Origin: Doris montereyensis | Lineage: Eukaryota > Mollusca > Gastropoda > Nudibranchia > Dorididae | Assembly: GCA_037039925.1 (NCBI GenBank) | Contig: JAXRKP010000047.1 | Span: 354,501 to 418,500 of the forward strand | Reading direction: 5' to 3' | DNA length: 64,000 nucleotides | Shown: positions 50,448 through 63,867 of the stretch, one piece after another | Numbering within the stretch: the first letter of the stretch is position 1 | Layout: each line of letters opens with the position of its first letter | The notes under the pieces: model-generated | Told to the model about the DNA's origin: nothing | The model's database searches: none | The model's input: the letters and a program-made list of their open reading frames with translations, nothing else | Translations under genes and position numbers: made by a program

Positions 50448-50949
50448 GTCATCCATGCATCATGAAGTCTTGCATTCCGGCTAAGGAGAAGGATGAGGAA
50501 GAGATGAACCAAGAAGTCCCATCTAATTTTGTACCATCTCTTCTTCAAGCAAATGATGTTCCAAACTCATCACAACCCACTTCGTCAAGATCCAATGACT
50601 GTTCCCCTATATCATGGCAACCTACGTCTGGCCCACGCAGAATTACTCACATGCCTCCCTCTCCTCCTCTCCCCACATCAAAACTAAGTGAGCATCACAA
50701 TTGGCAAGCTAGTCTCACCAATACTAGGGAGCGTAATGCTGTAATGTTCAACAACTCTCTTATGGCTGATGTCTTCTTTACCGTCGGGACAGAGGGCAAT
50801 CAGAAGAGAATTCCTTGTCATAAATTCATTCTTGGAAGTGGCAGCACCGTATTTTATGCCATGCTGTATGGGGGACTTGCTGAAGAAACAAAAGTTATGG
50901 AAATAGATATTCCAGATGTGGAGCCTGCCGCTTTTCTAAATCTATTACG
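50448..50949 (+). CDS. BTBD6-like exon with BTB domain
   Basis: Acceptor TGATCACAG just before 50448, donor CG|GTAAGT after 50949. First in-frame ATG at 50462 gives MKSCIPAKEKDEEE. The frame is open through the acceptor, so translation could begin in an earlier exon. Confidence 0.9.
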
Positions 50950-53900
50950 GTAAGTACAGAATTCTATATCATTTTGAATGAATCGAATAACCAAGGCCCA
51001 TAGACTGTTAACTCTTTCTTATTCTATGGCAACTTTTTAAGGTTTATATAAGCAAATTTGGCTCCACCTAATTTTAGCTTACGTAGTGACATCTTTCTTT
51101 TGAAGATCTTGACATACCAACAAATTATGATGAAAAAAATCTGGGACTTTTCTCCCAAAGCTTTAAATTCTGTTTGAAGATCCAGTTATTAATTTTTTAT
51201 TCTAATTGGTATATATATATGTTCTCTAGCCTCCGAATAAATGACCACTCACAAGAAAGTAAATTATAAACCATCATTGCATTTCTTTCGATCTCAAAAT
51301 GAAAAATGGAGAAGAATATTAACAAAAACTATGAAATTGACCCAGTGATAGCAAAATTATTTGAGTTTTACGCAGTTGAAAAAAGTTATGGTTCTAATAC
51401 AGGACAGAGATGTTTCAGGCTTGAAGAATAAAAAAACATATATTTCCCTTGATTTTATTTCTTGGTATCAATTTTTTCTTGAATTTAGAAATAAGTCACA
51501 GTAACAGAGAATGCATTACCGGTTCAAGGTGATACCTTTTCGTCTCTTTAGTCCTGTTTACATCTCTGATGTTCTCCTCTGAGACTTTGCGATGAAAAGC
51601 ATATCAATGTGTATTGCACTCCCTACAGTTAACTGAATGACTGAAGTTACCTTAGAGAGAGGAGGAGGGGAGGTAATTAACCAATTTACAAATTCAAAAG
51701 GATTTTTAATTGTATTTTCGAATCCTTTCACGGTATAAATAAACTTTATAAAGTCGTTAAACTGAGACAGTGAGTCTTGGTGACACCCTACCATAGATCT
51801 CGATTCACACTATAATATTTATAGTTACTCTCAACCATTTTCTACATACACAGCAATATTTCATGTCTCACTTTGCCAACTAGATATATACAACATCAAA
51901 TAATAAGATTCAATTTGAAAGTAGAAGAAAAACAATTTGTTAGTAATGAACAGTTAAGATAGTGACCAACAGGGGATGAACTGATGATCACTGCATTCAT
52001 GCGGACCTTAAAAAGGAAGTTATACAAACTCTAAAATAAACAATGTGTGGCATTCCACAAAGCATCAAGAAAGGATGCCACAACACGAACACATACAAAT
52101 ACAACAAAGACACACACACTGAAAACATATAAACACACCTACAAACAAATACACACACCATCAAAAAAGACACACTCACCTAAAAAGAATGCACTCCTAC
52201 AAACACACGCCCTGTAAAAAGACCCACACACCTACAAACAAACACACACACAAAGAATCTATACTATATATTTAGATGATCGGAGGTCATCATAATATAG
52301 TACATGTATACTAATACTGTTCTTATTCTTAGTTCTATGGAAACCAGATTAAATTTCTGCTCTATGTATTTATTTAATCTAAAGCTGAAAATAACTTAAT
52401 TTATTTACTCAACTGTTAAATCTTGTCAAGATGTATTACAGCTTACTGTTCTTAGTTCTATGAAAATTGTATTAGATTATGTCACTAGGGTCATCTTAAT
52501 TTGAAAACAACTTTACCTATTTATTTGCGGTAATATCTCATTACAATGTATGACAAGATATGCCGTAGGATTTTTAAGGTAAAAAGAATGAGGAGAAATA
52601 GTTGTACAATCGGGCCCGCTTATTCCAAATTCGGTTTTACCTAATTGCAAATTTAAAAAAAAATTCTTATGGTTACTTGATGAACCGGTTAATCCAAATA
52701 TTTTTCAGTTCATAGAGAAAGATATCAAAGGTTTAATTGAATCAAGCCTGTCATAAACCGCAGCAAAACTTCACATTTCTGTGAAGAGCTTCATCTGAGC
52801 CCCTGGCTAAGTGGTTAACTTCAAATAAAGTAAATGAATAGATACCACACCAGTTAACACAATAGTGCTATATAATAATTAATATATGTAACACCATTCA
52901 CATATTAAACATTGTCAGTTTGTGTAAGTTGGATCAGTTACCTGTTGCGACGTAACTACTAAGTCATTTGTAATGAAGCGGCCGTAGTGACGTGGCATGT
53001 AGTCCAAGCTCTAACAAACATTAAAGAAGAAATATGCACCAAGCTGTCTAAACAAAAATCAAAGGAAATGACATCAATGAAGGGGCGATTCCGGCCATCT
53101 AGACCTGACGGTTCTAAAACTGGTCAAGCATTTTGTTGTTTCCGACTGCTCGATTAGGATATAAATAGATGTGCAAATCGTAGATTCATCATATATGCCC
53201 ATGTTTAAATGCAGAGGACAATGTTTACATTCAATTTACATTATATATTTAAATTTAAGACAGGCAAACAGACAAACTGGAAGCTAAGATTACTAAGAAT
53301 TGATTTGATACATATGTATTGTCAGGAAACTATATAAAACCATTTAGCAAAGCTCTTTCTAAGTCATATTTTATTGACAGGGGTAAAAATATGTTTGGCA
53401 GCAGATTCAACGCATAAAGAACATAGTTTGACTTTGACATTAGATTAAATCATGTAGAATAAGTTCATTGGTTTTAACAAAAAAAATTTTTGTAAGGCTA
53501 CCCAGTACCTGTATTATAATTATAGGTTAGAGATTATTATTGTTCATAATAAAACATGTAGCACTGTAATTGCATTTTTAAAGAGATAATATTGACAAGA
53601 TACTCATGCTTCTAAGGCACATTAAAAAGACTACACAATCAAGAACAACACTCTCCTTTTTAAAAATTTATTGCTTGACATGATGTTCTTAAACAATTCA
53701 CAGGTATTTGTATTGCGATGAGATACTGGTGGAAGCTGACACAGTTCTTGCAACTCTTTATGCGGCAAAAAAATACATCATACCTCAGCTTGCTAAAGCT
53801 TGTGTTCGTTACCTGGAAACAAGCCTCAGTTCGAGAAATGCGTGTGTACTTCTCAGTCAGGGACGGCTCTTGAAGAAGTTGAACTAATGAAGAGATGCTG

Positions 53901-54736
53901 GGAGGTAATTGATGCTCAAGCTGAGGACGCTCTTCGCTCTGATGGATTTATAGACATTGATGCTAAAACTCTGGAAACCATTCTCAGTAGAGAGACCTTA
54001 AATGTGAAAGAATTATGTGTATTCAATGCAGTTTGCAACTGGGCAAAAGCTGAGTGTGTGCGTCAAGATCAAGATCCAACTTCACAAAACCAAAGACATG
54101 CTTTAGGAGATTGTCTTAAATTGATAAGATTTCCTGCAATGTCTTTAGAGGAGTTTGCCAATGGCCCTGCTCAAAGTAATATTCTCACTCTCAGAGAATG
54201 TCATGATCTCTTTTTACATTTTACTGCTCGAGCATCACCAAAACTTCCTTTCATGAGAGTCAGTAGAAAAGGTTTGTCTCAATACAGAGTTCATCGCTTC
54301 CAATCATCGGCATACCGTAGCAATCAATGGAGGTACCGAGGAAGATGTGACAGCATTCAGTTTTCAGTTGACAGGAGAATTTTCATCGCAGGTTTTGGAC
54401 TGTATGGTTCCAGCAATGCTGCTTCAGAATATAAAGTTAGGATTGAGTTGAAGAAAAAACGGTGAAGTTGAGGGTCAGAACTTTACGAAATTCCTCTCAG
54501 ATGGATCAAGTAACACTTTTCCTGTGCTGTTTGAAAGCCCTATACAGATAGAGCCAGACCAGTTCTACACAGCAAGCGTGATATTAGAGGGCAATGAGCT
54601 CAGTTACTTTGGTCAGGAAGGTCTCGCTGAAATACCAAGTGGTAAAGTAACTTTTCAGTTTCAGTGTTCATCAGAAAGTACAAATGGCACGGGTGTGCAA
54701 GGAGGTCAAATTCCTGAACTTATATTCTATTGCTGA
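50462..54736 (+). CDS. BTBD6-like: BTBD6/BTBD3-like BTB-BACK-PHR protein
   Basis: Adaptor that in relatives links Cullin-3 ubiquitin ligase to substrates (Drosophila lute, vertebrate BTBD6/BTBD3). Coding exons about 50462-50949 and 53704-54736 join through a split Arg codon; about 506 residues. An N-terminal Ser/Pro-rich tail is followed by NWQASLTNTRERNAVMFNN, the BTB domain (MADVFFTVG, CHKFILGSGSTVFYAML, DIPDVEPAAFLNLLRYLYCD), BACK (YLETSLSSRNACVLLSQ, RCWEVIDAQAEDAL) and the PHR domain (HRFQSSAYRSNQWRYRGRCD, FIAGFGLYGSS, DGSSNTFPV, NELSYFGQEGL, GTGVQGGQIPELIFYC). Two opposite one-base frame breaks occur in exon 2. The first ATG used is the first in frame after the acceptor; an upstream exon is possible. 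Confidence 0.93.
50950..53703. other. BTBD6-like intron
   Basis: 2.75 kb between the two coding exons. Contains a CA-rich stretch (about 52080-52250) and a pogo-end-like sequence at about 52607-52650. No exon seen. Confidence 0.6.
53704..54736 (+). CDS. BTBD6-like last exon (BACK and PHR), frames interrupted
   Basis: Acceptor ATTCACAG. Frame 1 reads YLYCDEILVEADTVLATLY to LLSQGRL; at about 53869-53871 one base is missing (family has a Phe before EE). Frame 2 runs to RIELKKK; at the A run 54454-54459 one extra A shifts back, giving GEVEGQNFTKFLSDGSSN to the TGA at 54736. The two shifts cancel. Confidence 0.9.
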
Positions 54737-56520
54737 AGATTCAGCTTTAGTGTGTATGTTAAGATTTACCTCAGTAATATTGTGTTTTTACAATTTATTA
54801 TTGTTTTTTTTTCCAATGGGGTCATGTTTTGTCATGCAGGCTTGGTTATTATAATGTCCTGGCATTTTAGTTTTTATCAAAGTGTAAATTTCAGGTAGAT
54901 TTATTTATAATTGTGATTAATTATAATGCTTATCTGCTTATGGCTACTTTTGAGACATATCATTTTCATCATGTTCCATTTTATTTTATAGAAATAGAAT
55001 AGAGAAGTCAGTGTCATTTTGGCAAGATATGAAGTAAGAGGTTTTCTTTTCTATTTATATATTCTCAATTTTGAGACAACATTTTGTTATCTATATTTGG
55101 AGGGAAAAAAGCTCATGTATCTGTCTTATTTGTCAGAAGGTCTCATGGTTTAATTGACACAGAACTCAACAAATCCCTGGCCATGTTTTGCTTTTGAACT
55201 GTTTCTCATTTTTAAAATTTTAATTTGATTAAAAACAGTGTTCAAATTATTTTTTTAACAAATTTAGGAGAATGTCTGATGGTGGTGGTTAATGTGTTCA
55301 GCAAGTATTTGGTGAATATTATTATATATATATTCTTACTCTTATTCTTATATTTTCCTTTTATTCTGGGTTGTTTTGGGTTTTCCATACGTTGCATTTG
55401 TTTTTGTTCTTCTCATTGGGTTGTTTTTTTTTTGTAGGCTGAGGTTTATATTGCTCGAAAAGTCAACCTATGTACTGTTTCCTTTAAGTTCCTTCTTCAA
55501 GGCCCTTATGACTAATACAGCTGGAGTGTAATAATCACCTCCTGAACAGGACGCTAGACTGTCACAGATTTTTGGGAATCTAGCATTGCTAGGAAACAAA
55601 ACTAGGACCTCATGATCCCAAGTCTGGCAACTTAGCCACTAGGCCACCGATGCCACCCTTGTGTACTGGTACATCATGTCAAAGCTTTCATTATCATTGA
55701 AAGCAACTCTTTCATGATACTGTTACTGATATTATGGTCTCTGACCAACATGCATTTTTGTCATCTCTTTGGCTTTGTTATGGCCTTTGTTAACTGCATG
55801 TTTTATTATACTGCAGAGAGTTTGACAGGGTTGTTTTGGGTTGTTGTGTTTTTTTCAAAGTGCGCACTTGTGTTAGTTGGGTAAAATGCATTAAAGAGAC
55901 CAGATCTGTTTGAAGCAAATATATGTGTGCTGTGCCTTTAATGTAGCCTCTAGCATTTACAGCTATTGTCATTGCAAGAGATTGCATTTTACATTGAAAG
56001 GAAGGTGGTGAGAGCAGGGGTGGCGAGGCAGCGGGGAATATTATATATTAGCCATAAGTTTTGTGCATGTATGTGTGTTCTATCTTGTATTGTCCCTCAA
56101 ACTCATAATATACGTTACCAAACCCTTCTTACATTGGAGATTCCACATGTCAAAGATCAAATCTAAGCTGCTTTGTTGTCTGATTCCAATGTGGAATTCA
56201 GTCTTACTTCTTGTTCTCATAATTGAAATGGCACTTTAAAACCTAATTTATTGCGAAAAACAAGTGTTTTTTTTTTTATAAATCTCTGTAGGCCAACTAT
56301 TGTACTTTTTAAAAATGCAGTTAGAAGACCATTCAGAGTGATTGCTAAATTACTTTGTCATGTGTACATATATATGATATATTCTAGTGAGTATCATTTG
56401 AATCATTATTATATAATGTTATTTATTTCTTTGATTTTAATGAAAATTTGATGATTGATGTTAATGGTTGTTTGCTCTACAATACATTGTATTTTTATAT
56501 ATTGCAGTTGACTCAATAAA
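54737..56520 (+). other. probable BTBD6-like 3'UTR region
   Basis: No coding sequence recognised. A SINE-A copy lies at 55487-55665. An AATAAA signal is present at 56515-56520; whether the transcript ends there is inference. Confidence 0.4.
55487..55665 (-). mobile_element. SINE-A copy
   Basis: Reverse complement gives a head GGTGGCATCGGTGGCCTAGT and TGGGATCATGAGGTCC, with a tail matching CTTGAAGAAGGAAC. B-box region mutated. Confidence 0.72.
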
Positions 56521-57446
56521 TACCTGATTTTATACAAAAAATCATGGAATAGGATTTGATTTATTCTAAAAGGATTAGTGTCAACAGATAAAAGCATAAC
56601 ATAATCTTGTGTAGTCCAATCTATGTTTCACTACAATATCAGTTTATAGTATAGCAAATTACCATTGATGTCATCATAAGGGGTTAAATTGTGATAGTTT
56701 GTGAATGTGTGTTAAGTCTGTTATATATGAGGATATGTCCAATTTTAACACTTTCTTTAATTGTTATGGATTGTTGACTTGGGTTTATTTTAACTCTGCA
56801 CTAGCACTCTTTGTTGACAGAGAAGTGGGGGCTATATTAACTAGGACTTATTAAATTGTACCTGGGTTGGACACTTTTTTAAGTTGTTTTGACACTCACA
56901 ACATGACCCAGGGTGTGCTTGACACATTTCAGTTTCCTTTTACTTCTTTATCAGATAGGGGTAGGTTTTGAGATAGGTCGGCAACATTACAAATTATACA
57001 ACATGACTTTTAATTAAACAAATTTTAGGCTCATGTCTACAAGTTTCTATCTTGTATTTTTACCCAGGCATGAATTTTGGATTGCTTCAGAACCACTGAC
57101 ACTGACTGTTGCTCACCCATCCCTTTCGAGAGAAAGATGTCAAGTTCCTTTTCATTTTGTCTTTTTCTTTCTTCCAGTCTGCTTCCTTTTCTCATCACAC
57201 TTTCCTGATCTAATTTAACTTTAAATCCTGACATCATCCTTTGTCTACTGATAAACAATCTTTTGTCCTGTATTTCAAACTGCTGGCAGGTATATGAATC
57301 AATTGAGTTTGAGTCAGCACATAGCAAACTGACACCAAGATGATTTTCATTAAATCATCACATTTACATGTGTATGTACATGTAATCTGATTTCTTATTG
57401 TTCTCTTAGACCTGGTGAATCCTCAATGAGTAGCACATTTATGAGG

Positions 57447-57540
57447 AACTCGGTAGTCCAGAGGCAAGGTGTCTTCCTCTCATGGGTTCAAGCCCCGGCA
57501 ATGTTGAAAAGTTTTCTTTTTTTCTTTGTAAATCTACTTG
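57447..57540 (+). mobile_element. SINE-B head fragment
   Basis: GAACTCGGTAGTCCAGAGGC (A-box) and ATGGGTTCAAGCCCCGG (B-box). The body is absent; the minisatellite begins directly after it. Confidence 0.75.
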
Positions 57541-58770
57541 TTTATCTAGGGGTGCAGCTATATGACATTGGAGATGTACATGTATTGACAATAACATGCA
57601 TCTGATGAAATGTGTTTGACAGCACAGTCCTGTTTATCTATGGTTGCAGCTAGCTAAATGGCGTAGGAGCATTAATAACATGCCACTGAAAAATTGTGTT
57701 TGACAGAACAGTCCTCTTTATCTAGGGTTGCAGCTAGCTAAACGAGACACAGTATTTAACAACATGCTTCTGAAAAAATGTGTTTGACAGCACAGTCCTG
57801 TTTATCTATGGTTGCAGCCAGCTAAACGAGATAAGCGTATTAACAACATGCTTCTGAAAAAATGTGTTCGACAGCACAGTCCTGTTTATCTATAGTTGCA
57901 ACTAGCTAAATGACATTATATGAGGAGTATTAACAGCGTGCTTCTGAAAAAAATGTGTTTGCAGAACGGTCCTGTTTATCTATGGTGCAGCTAGCTAAAG
58001 AGTATAAACAGTATGCTTCTGAAAACATGTGTTTGACAGAACAGTCCTGTTTATCTATGGCTGCAACTATCTTAATGACATAGGAGAATTAACAACATGC
58101 TTCTGAAAAAATGTATTTGACAGCACAGTCCTGTTTATCTGTGGTTGCAGCTAGCTCAATGGTATAGGAAAGGTATTAACAGCATGCTTCTGAACAAATA
58201 TGTGTGACAGCACGGTCCTGTTTATCTATGGTGCAGCTAGCTAAATGACATAAGAGTGTAAACAACATGCTTCTGAACAAATGTGTGTGACAACACAGTC
58301 CTGTTTATCTGTGATTGCTGCTAGCTAAATGACATAGGAGAAGTATTAACAGCATGCTTCTGAAAAAAATGTGTTTGACAGCACATTCCTGTTTGTCCTA
58401 AATGAAGTGACATAGGAGGAGTATTAACAACATGCTTCTGAAAAAATGTGTTTGACAGCACATTCCTGTTTATCTATGCTTGCAGATAGCTAAATGAGAT
58501 AGGAGAGGTATTAACAGCATGCTTCTGAAATAATGTTTTCGGCATCACGGTCCTGTTTATCTAATCTATTGTTGCACTAGTTGTAGCTAAATGACATATA
58601 TAAGATTAGGACTGGAAGTATTAAAATCAAAAAGTTACTGACGTGTTCTTGACACCACAGTATTGTTTATCTGGATTTGCAGCTAAATGATACTTAAGAC
58701 TAGAACTAGAAGTATTGAAATTCAAAAGCTACCGACATATTTTTGACATCACAGTATTGCTTATCTGGAT
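57540..58770 (+). repeat. minisatellite, period about 83, about 15 units
   Basis: Units share TGTTTATCTATGGTTGCAGC, TAGCTAAATGACATAGGAG, TATTAACAACATGCTTCTG and AAAAATGTGTTTGACAGCAC. The last two units (from about 58600) are diverged. No transcript feature is evident. Confidence 0.93.
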
Positions 58771-58970
58771 TCGCTTTTCCCTATGCTTTTGTTGGTGGGA
58801 CGATATTTTGGATGAAGCACTGACTGAGATTAAACGATGTGTATGCCGTCTGAGAACTTTTCAAAATCACGTCGGCATACGTTTTAAAGCATAGATAGAT
58901 GTACTGACGATCCGATGAAATCGAATTACAAATTACAAGTAAAAGTAGGCCTATGTTTAAATGCAAACTC

Positions 58971-58973
<3 letters not shown>

Positions 58974-59035
<62 letters not shown>
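58974..59035. repeat. (GA)n microsatellite
   Basis: Pure GA repeat of about 62 bases. Confidence 0.97.
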
Positions 59036-59038
<3 letters not shown>

Positions 59039-62000
59039 CAATAGTACTAGTACGTGTTGGACCACTATTATTATGGTTATGTAGTTATAATGGTCTTTCG
59101 TACTACTACACAAGTAACGGTATTGATTTTTCTTCAAGGTTGCCCAGTAAGTACGCCTACCTACAGTATTATTTAGTTTAGCGTTATTCTCACTTACTCT
59201 TGGAAGAAAGTTTTGGGCTTGTCGAACAAAGTGAAGCTACTTTGATTTGGGCTTATCTAATACATAGTAGTAATAGTATCTGATCTGAGACTCGTCCTAG
59301 TGTTGGCGGGTGCTAATGGGTAAGTTCTACTTCTTTCCTTTCCCTCTTACTCTTATTCTTCGTTCAGCTTGTTTATTCTTATTTCACCATGAGGTCACCG
59401 CATATGGTAGATGGGGTAAAATTCAATGAAACAAACAAATCCCTGATATCGATTCCCTTTACCAATCACGACCATAAAGAGAGACCAGTCACATCTGTCG
59501 ATCTTCTTACTCTTATTTTTAGTCAAGGTCCCCTGAGCATCAACTTAACCGGCTTTCGTGTAATCTAGTTGTAAAGTATTATGAGCTTGGAAAACAAAAC
59601 TAAATTTAGGGTGTGGAGAAGGGGGGTGGATTTTTTGTGTGTGTTTTTTTGTGTTAATTGTTGTGGAATTTGTTTTCAATTTAGTTTGTTTTCTTCGCTT
59701 TTTATAATGAGATAGGAATGGTATCGCACATTCGAGATTACAGATATGAAAAAAATACAACTTTGGTTTCATATCGTTGAGACAACAGATCAGAAAAAAT
59801 ACAACTACGTTGGTTTGGTATTGAATGCTTTCAAATTCACAAGACACTACACAATTTTATAATTACGTAATTAATCACACACAAAAAATTCAAGTACGGT
59901 ACCGGTACATTCTCTTTTCATAAGTTAAAGTTAAATGAAGTTATCATGGTTTTTTCATTGTACCGTGCTCATGTCCCTCTTTTTTTGCCACAAGTATCCT
60001 GATTTTTGGGCCTGAATGGGTGACAAATCTGGCTCATAATGCCATATGTTTTTTAATTTAGTATTTAGGATTTGCAGCTCAGTGAAAATTAAATTATTGA
60101 ATTTGAAAGTAACGAAGATACCATAGGTTTCAATGTTCCCCTAAGCTGTGCGCGCACGCAAGGGAGAAACGGCGGGCACAGTTGAGAAATGTATTTTCTT
60201 GTCTAACGTACAATCTCACGCACACAGTGCCCACAGTTGGGATTTTTCCCCCGTCAAATTTTGCACAACTTCAAAAAAATGTGTGCATACAGACTAGAAA
60301 AACTAAAAAGGAACACTGATACTTAGCGTTGATAGCAAGAAAACGAGATAAGACGTAACGTAAGAACACGCGTGTTCAACTCAACTAAACTAAAGGGCAT
60401 AATTTGGGTGTGAGGAGTGTGACTTTGTGAGTGTTTATGAGATCAAATGACATCTCCAGACTTATCTTCCAATGATCCACCGATGGGAAGAGGATAAGAG
60501 GAAGACCAAAAGAAGAAGGAAAAGAAAGAGATGGAAGACAGTTTATACGGGATTCACCCGATCGCCAAAGAATTAAGCCGCAGGACCCTCAACAGCCATC
60601 TCTCTCGGAGCTCGGACGATCCACGTCACATTATAAAGAAGAAGATGACATTGACAACAATAAAATGGAGTGGCCAGAAGAGCTTCTCACTCCGACACCC
60701 AAACCCTGGCCAAGGAGGACCGAAAAAAACGGGGAAGCTACTGCCTGGTCGATCCACATGAATCTAGAGCAGGGAGGGATACACTAAAGTTACAAGATAC
60801 ATGATTGTAGATCTATAATTATTATTGTGAGTATATCACTGTAGTGCATGACATTTGCAGTGTAGAAACCTCAGCAGAATGAAAAAAGAGTAGAATCTAG
60901 GACAAAGAATATACACCCCCGCCAAACAAAAACAAACAAAAAAAAACTCCCCAATAACAAAACAGCAACGAACCCAACACAGATCACGAGAAAAAGAAAG
61001 CACATTACTACTACAGTATTATTACTATAATTGATGAGACTCAGATACTATTGAGCCAAATCTGGGCACAAAAAAAGAAGTCATATGGTATAATGATGGA
61101 TTCAACGAAGGTGGGGATGGGAGAGAGAGAAGGGGGGGTGTGAATACCAACTCGTCAAACTGCACGTTGCATCTCTATTCGACCACAGGGTAATACATCT
61201 TTGAGAAACATAATAAACAACAGAAATAATCCCAACAAAACAAATACATGTAATATGAAAATAAATTAATGAAATTAAAATGGCAGTAGTTAGAATTCCA
61301 TTGAAATGAAATGTAACATTTATATTATATAGTTACGTATATAGTATATAGCGAGAAGCTTGTCTCATGGTGCGTGCAATCTGCATCCAAATGACTCCAA
61401 ATCAATCTCCATGAATGGATTCATTTTAGTTTCACATAATATCGTTTGAAAAGTCTTTTCTTATCTAACGTTCAATCTCATGCATTCTCAAATTTTGCCT
61501 TGTTGGTACTTCCTTTCATTCCTTCTTCCCTTCAGTACGGCTTTTAATTGATCCGATAACGTTGAATCCTATATTAGTATTAGTAGTACATGTAGTAGTA
61601 GTAGCGCGACAGACGCATATGAAAGAATACCGGTATCTATCGTATCATCTGCACATTGATGGTCGTTCATAGTTTGATTGCAATTATAGATTGAAACTCA
61701 GTGGGAGCCAAAGACAGAGAGTCTTCAGCAGAAGAGAACCCCCATCGATCAAATTTAGTGTTTCGGTCCTTAACTTCTTTACCTCGCTAAGGGGGAGGGG
61801 GGGGGTCGCAGCTAGGTCATGACTCCTTGGTGCCCATATGTCTTGTCCTTTCTTTTTTGTTTTGTTTTGCATTGTGTTTTTTGCTTTGTTTTGTTTTCGG
61901 GAGTTTGTTTTTGGGTAGGGGTGGGGGTTGTTTTTGTTGAATCTTATTTTTGTTGTTGCGCCAATGGTTTAGAGACCCAGGAGGTCACCCATCCACCAGT

Positions 62001-62500
62001 TTAACACATTACCGTTGCTTGACTTTTGTAATTGACCACTGCATTCTGCCAAGATGTCATTTTACACCCATACATAGTGGTAATTTTGATTTTACATGTA
62101 TATGGAGCGAACTCAGTTCTTCGTATTGACCAGATCCAGCTGGGGGTTTTTGTGGCTATTTTTTGTTGTGCCATTTGTTTGATTGCTCTAGTATGCTTGT
62201 TTGCTGTAATTGGGAGCTGTTTTAGGATGGAATAGGTCGGTGCTCCTCGATGCTCACAAGTTTTTTTACGATCCCTCTGGCGCCAACTTCTGCTACCAGT
62301 ACTCCGGTCATATCTCTGGCTGTTTGGAGGTCTTTGGCCAGGTTGCAGTACTTTGCATATTTCTACTGGTGCATTTGGTCGATTCTACTCTCATAAGGCA
62401 TTGTCAGTAATGTCAGCTCACTTACTATAATTTGGTTTGTGGGATTTGACTAAAACACCAAATCAGACCTCATTCCATCCGTCCGAATAACATGGGGATG
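59036..62500. other. no recognised gene
   Basis: Contains a GC-richer patch (60470-60770) reading KRIRGRPKEEGKERDGR, which may be a LINE C-terminal remnant but is not convincing. Short opposing ORFs have no domain. Confidence 0.4.
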
Positions 62501-62540
62501 ATTCACCCAGTGTGGAAGGTCTGCTAAGAGATTCCAGTCA

Positions 62541-63029
62541 TCAGCTCCGTCTTGCATACCGGTACACCGTTAATTGGAGGTAATCTTCACATGTTTTCCT
62601 ATCCATGTCCTGGCTCTTCCTGATCCAACGAAGAAGGGTATTGTAGTTTGTGGTAGTTGATGTTTGTGGTTCATCGTTAAACAGTCTTGGGCTAAAGGTA
62701 GCTGGCGTTTTGCCTGTCAACAGTAGCATGTCACGCTTGAAAGACAGACTGCTACACCAAACCTCCTCATTTGTCCACCTTGGCTTCAATTGCTTCAACA
62801 GAAGTGGTAATATGTCGTATACCAGTATATGAATGAATCACAATGAATGCAGAAGCCACACTTTATATTTTCCCTGGAGATCACATTTGTCAGTTCTTTT
62901 CAGCTTTTCCTCGACTGTTTCTTTAGTTTCTTTTGATCTCTTTTTGTCTTTGAGTGTATCTATCATCGCCATAGACTCTTGACAGGCTCCTCTGTCACGG
63001 TTACTTATGTTTTCACGATTCAGGGCGCT
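62541..63029 (-). mobile_element. degraded LINE polymerase fragment
   Basis: Minus strand reads RENISNRDRGACQESMAMID, KRTDKCDLQGKYKVWLLHS, a stop, then in one frame VYDILPLLL and in the next HITTSVEAIEAKVDK. The pairing of GKYKVW with VEAIEAKVDK is that of the post-RT region in a common invertebrate LINE family. The later part (WTNEEVWCSSLSFKRDMLLL) was not recognised. Confidence 0.5.
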
Positions 63030-63332
63030 GAAAATAGGAGATCACAGAATAAGTCTGTCTTATAAACTCGTTTGACAGGAACCATTTTCACCAAACGTTG
63101 TCTATAATGTAACAAAGGGTCATCATAATAGACACAAGTTGATCTCACTGCTGTACCCATTAATTTGTAGCCTACAATTAAAAAAAAAAGATTGACAAGT
63201 TGTCTTTTATGGTCGACGCGCCCAAATGCTTTGAGTACATGTATTCCAGCACAAATGCAGATCTAGATTTGCTTCCCGACATACACAGAATGCCTAATCA
63301 AATCACCCTAAGTTGAATGTAATTGTAATATG

Positions 63333-63569
63333 CTATGTGAATCCATCATGTTCACTGAAAGCACAGAGGGTGCAATGTGCAATAAAGGTCCCAGCATTAT
63401 TCCGATATTTTTCGAGGTCATCTGATCGTGATGTGAAGACAAAGCTCAGTTCTTCAGTTGCTGCAGCTGCCTTCTGAATTGATTCATATCCTGCTACATA
63501 TTGTACATGTACCAGGATTTCAGGATGGCTGTGGGTGTTACTCGTTACTTGGTTGGCGAAATATGACAA
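63333..63569 (-). other. coding-like ORF, unidentified
   Basis: 78-codon frame including NTHSHPEILVHVQYVAGYES and ELSFVFTSRSDDLEKYRNN, ending at a stop. Composition is protein-like. No family recognised; it may belong to the adjacent repeat. Confidence 0.25.
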
Positions 63570-63830
63570 TAAGTGACAACTCCACTAATAAAGACAGAAC
63601 AAATACGTAACGTTTCGGGTATAACCCTTCGTCAGACAACAAACGAGAAATATCTAGAATCTAGATTTAAGTACTACCTCAAGCATCACACAATGTGATG
63701 TCAGAAGAAAAACAGAAAGGAGGAAGAAAGAAAGAAAAAGAAAGTGATGATAAGAAACGTAGTAGAGGGGGATGTGAAAAATGAGCGAGAATGGAAGGTT
63801 CAGATCTAGAATGAAATAAAAATATGAAAA
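63560..63830 (-). repeat. second copy of the 24.5 kb dispersed repeat
   Basis: The reverse complement shares the TTTTTCTTCTGACATCACA tract, TTGTTGTCTGACGAAGGGTT, ATACCCGAAACGTTACGT and a CTGTCTTTATT downstream part with 24640-24840. Confidence 0.75.
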
Positions 63831-63867
63831 TAAGTAAGCAATAAAAGGTGAGAAGGAGATATAGAGA

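Noticed and set aside
52080..52250. CA-rich stretch as a satellite
   Set aside because: Only loosely repetitive ACACAC/ACAAAC words without a constant unit.
53704..54736. BTBD6-like locus as a processed pseudogene
   Set aside because: An intron with good splice sites is retained and domain conservation is high on both sides of the frame breaks.
60531..60761. 76-codon plus ORF as a gene
   Set aside because: No recognisable domain; a neighbouring frame gives a Lys/Arg-rich stretch more like a LINE remnant. Evidence too weak to name.
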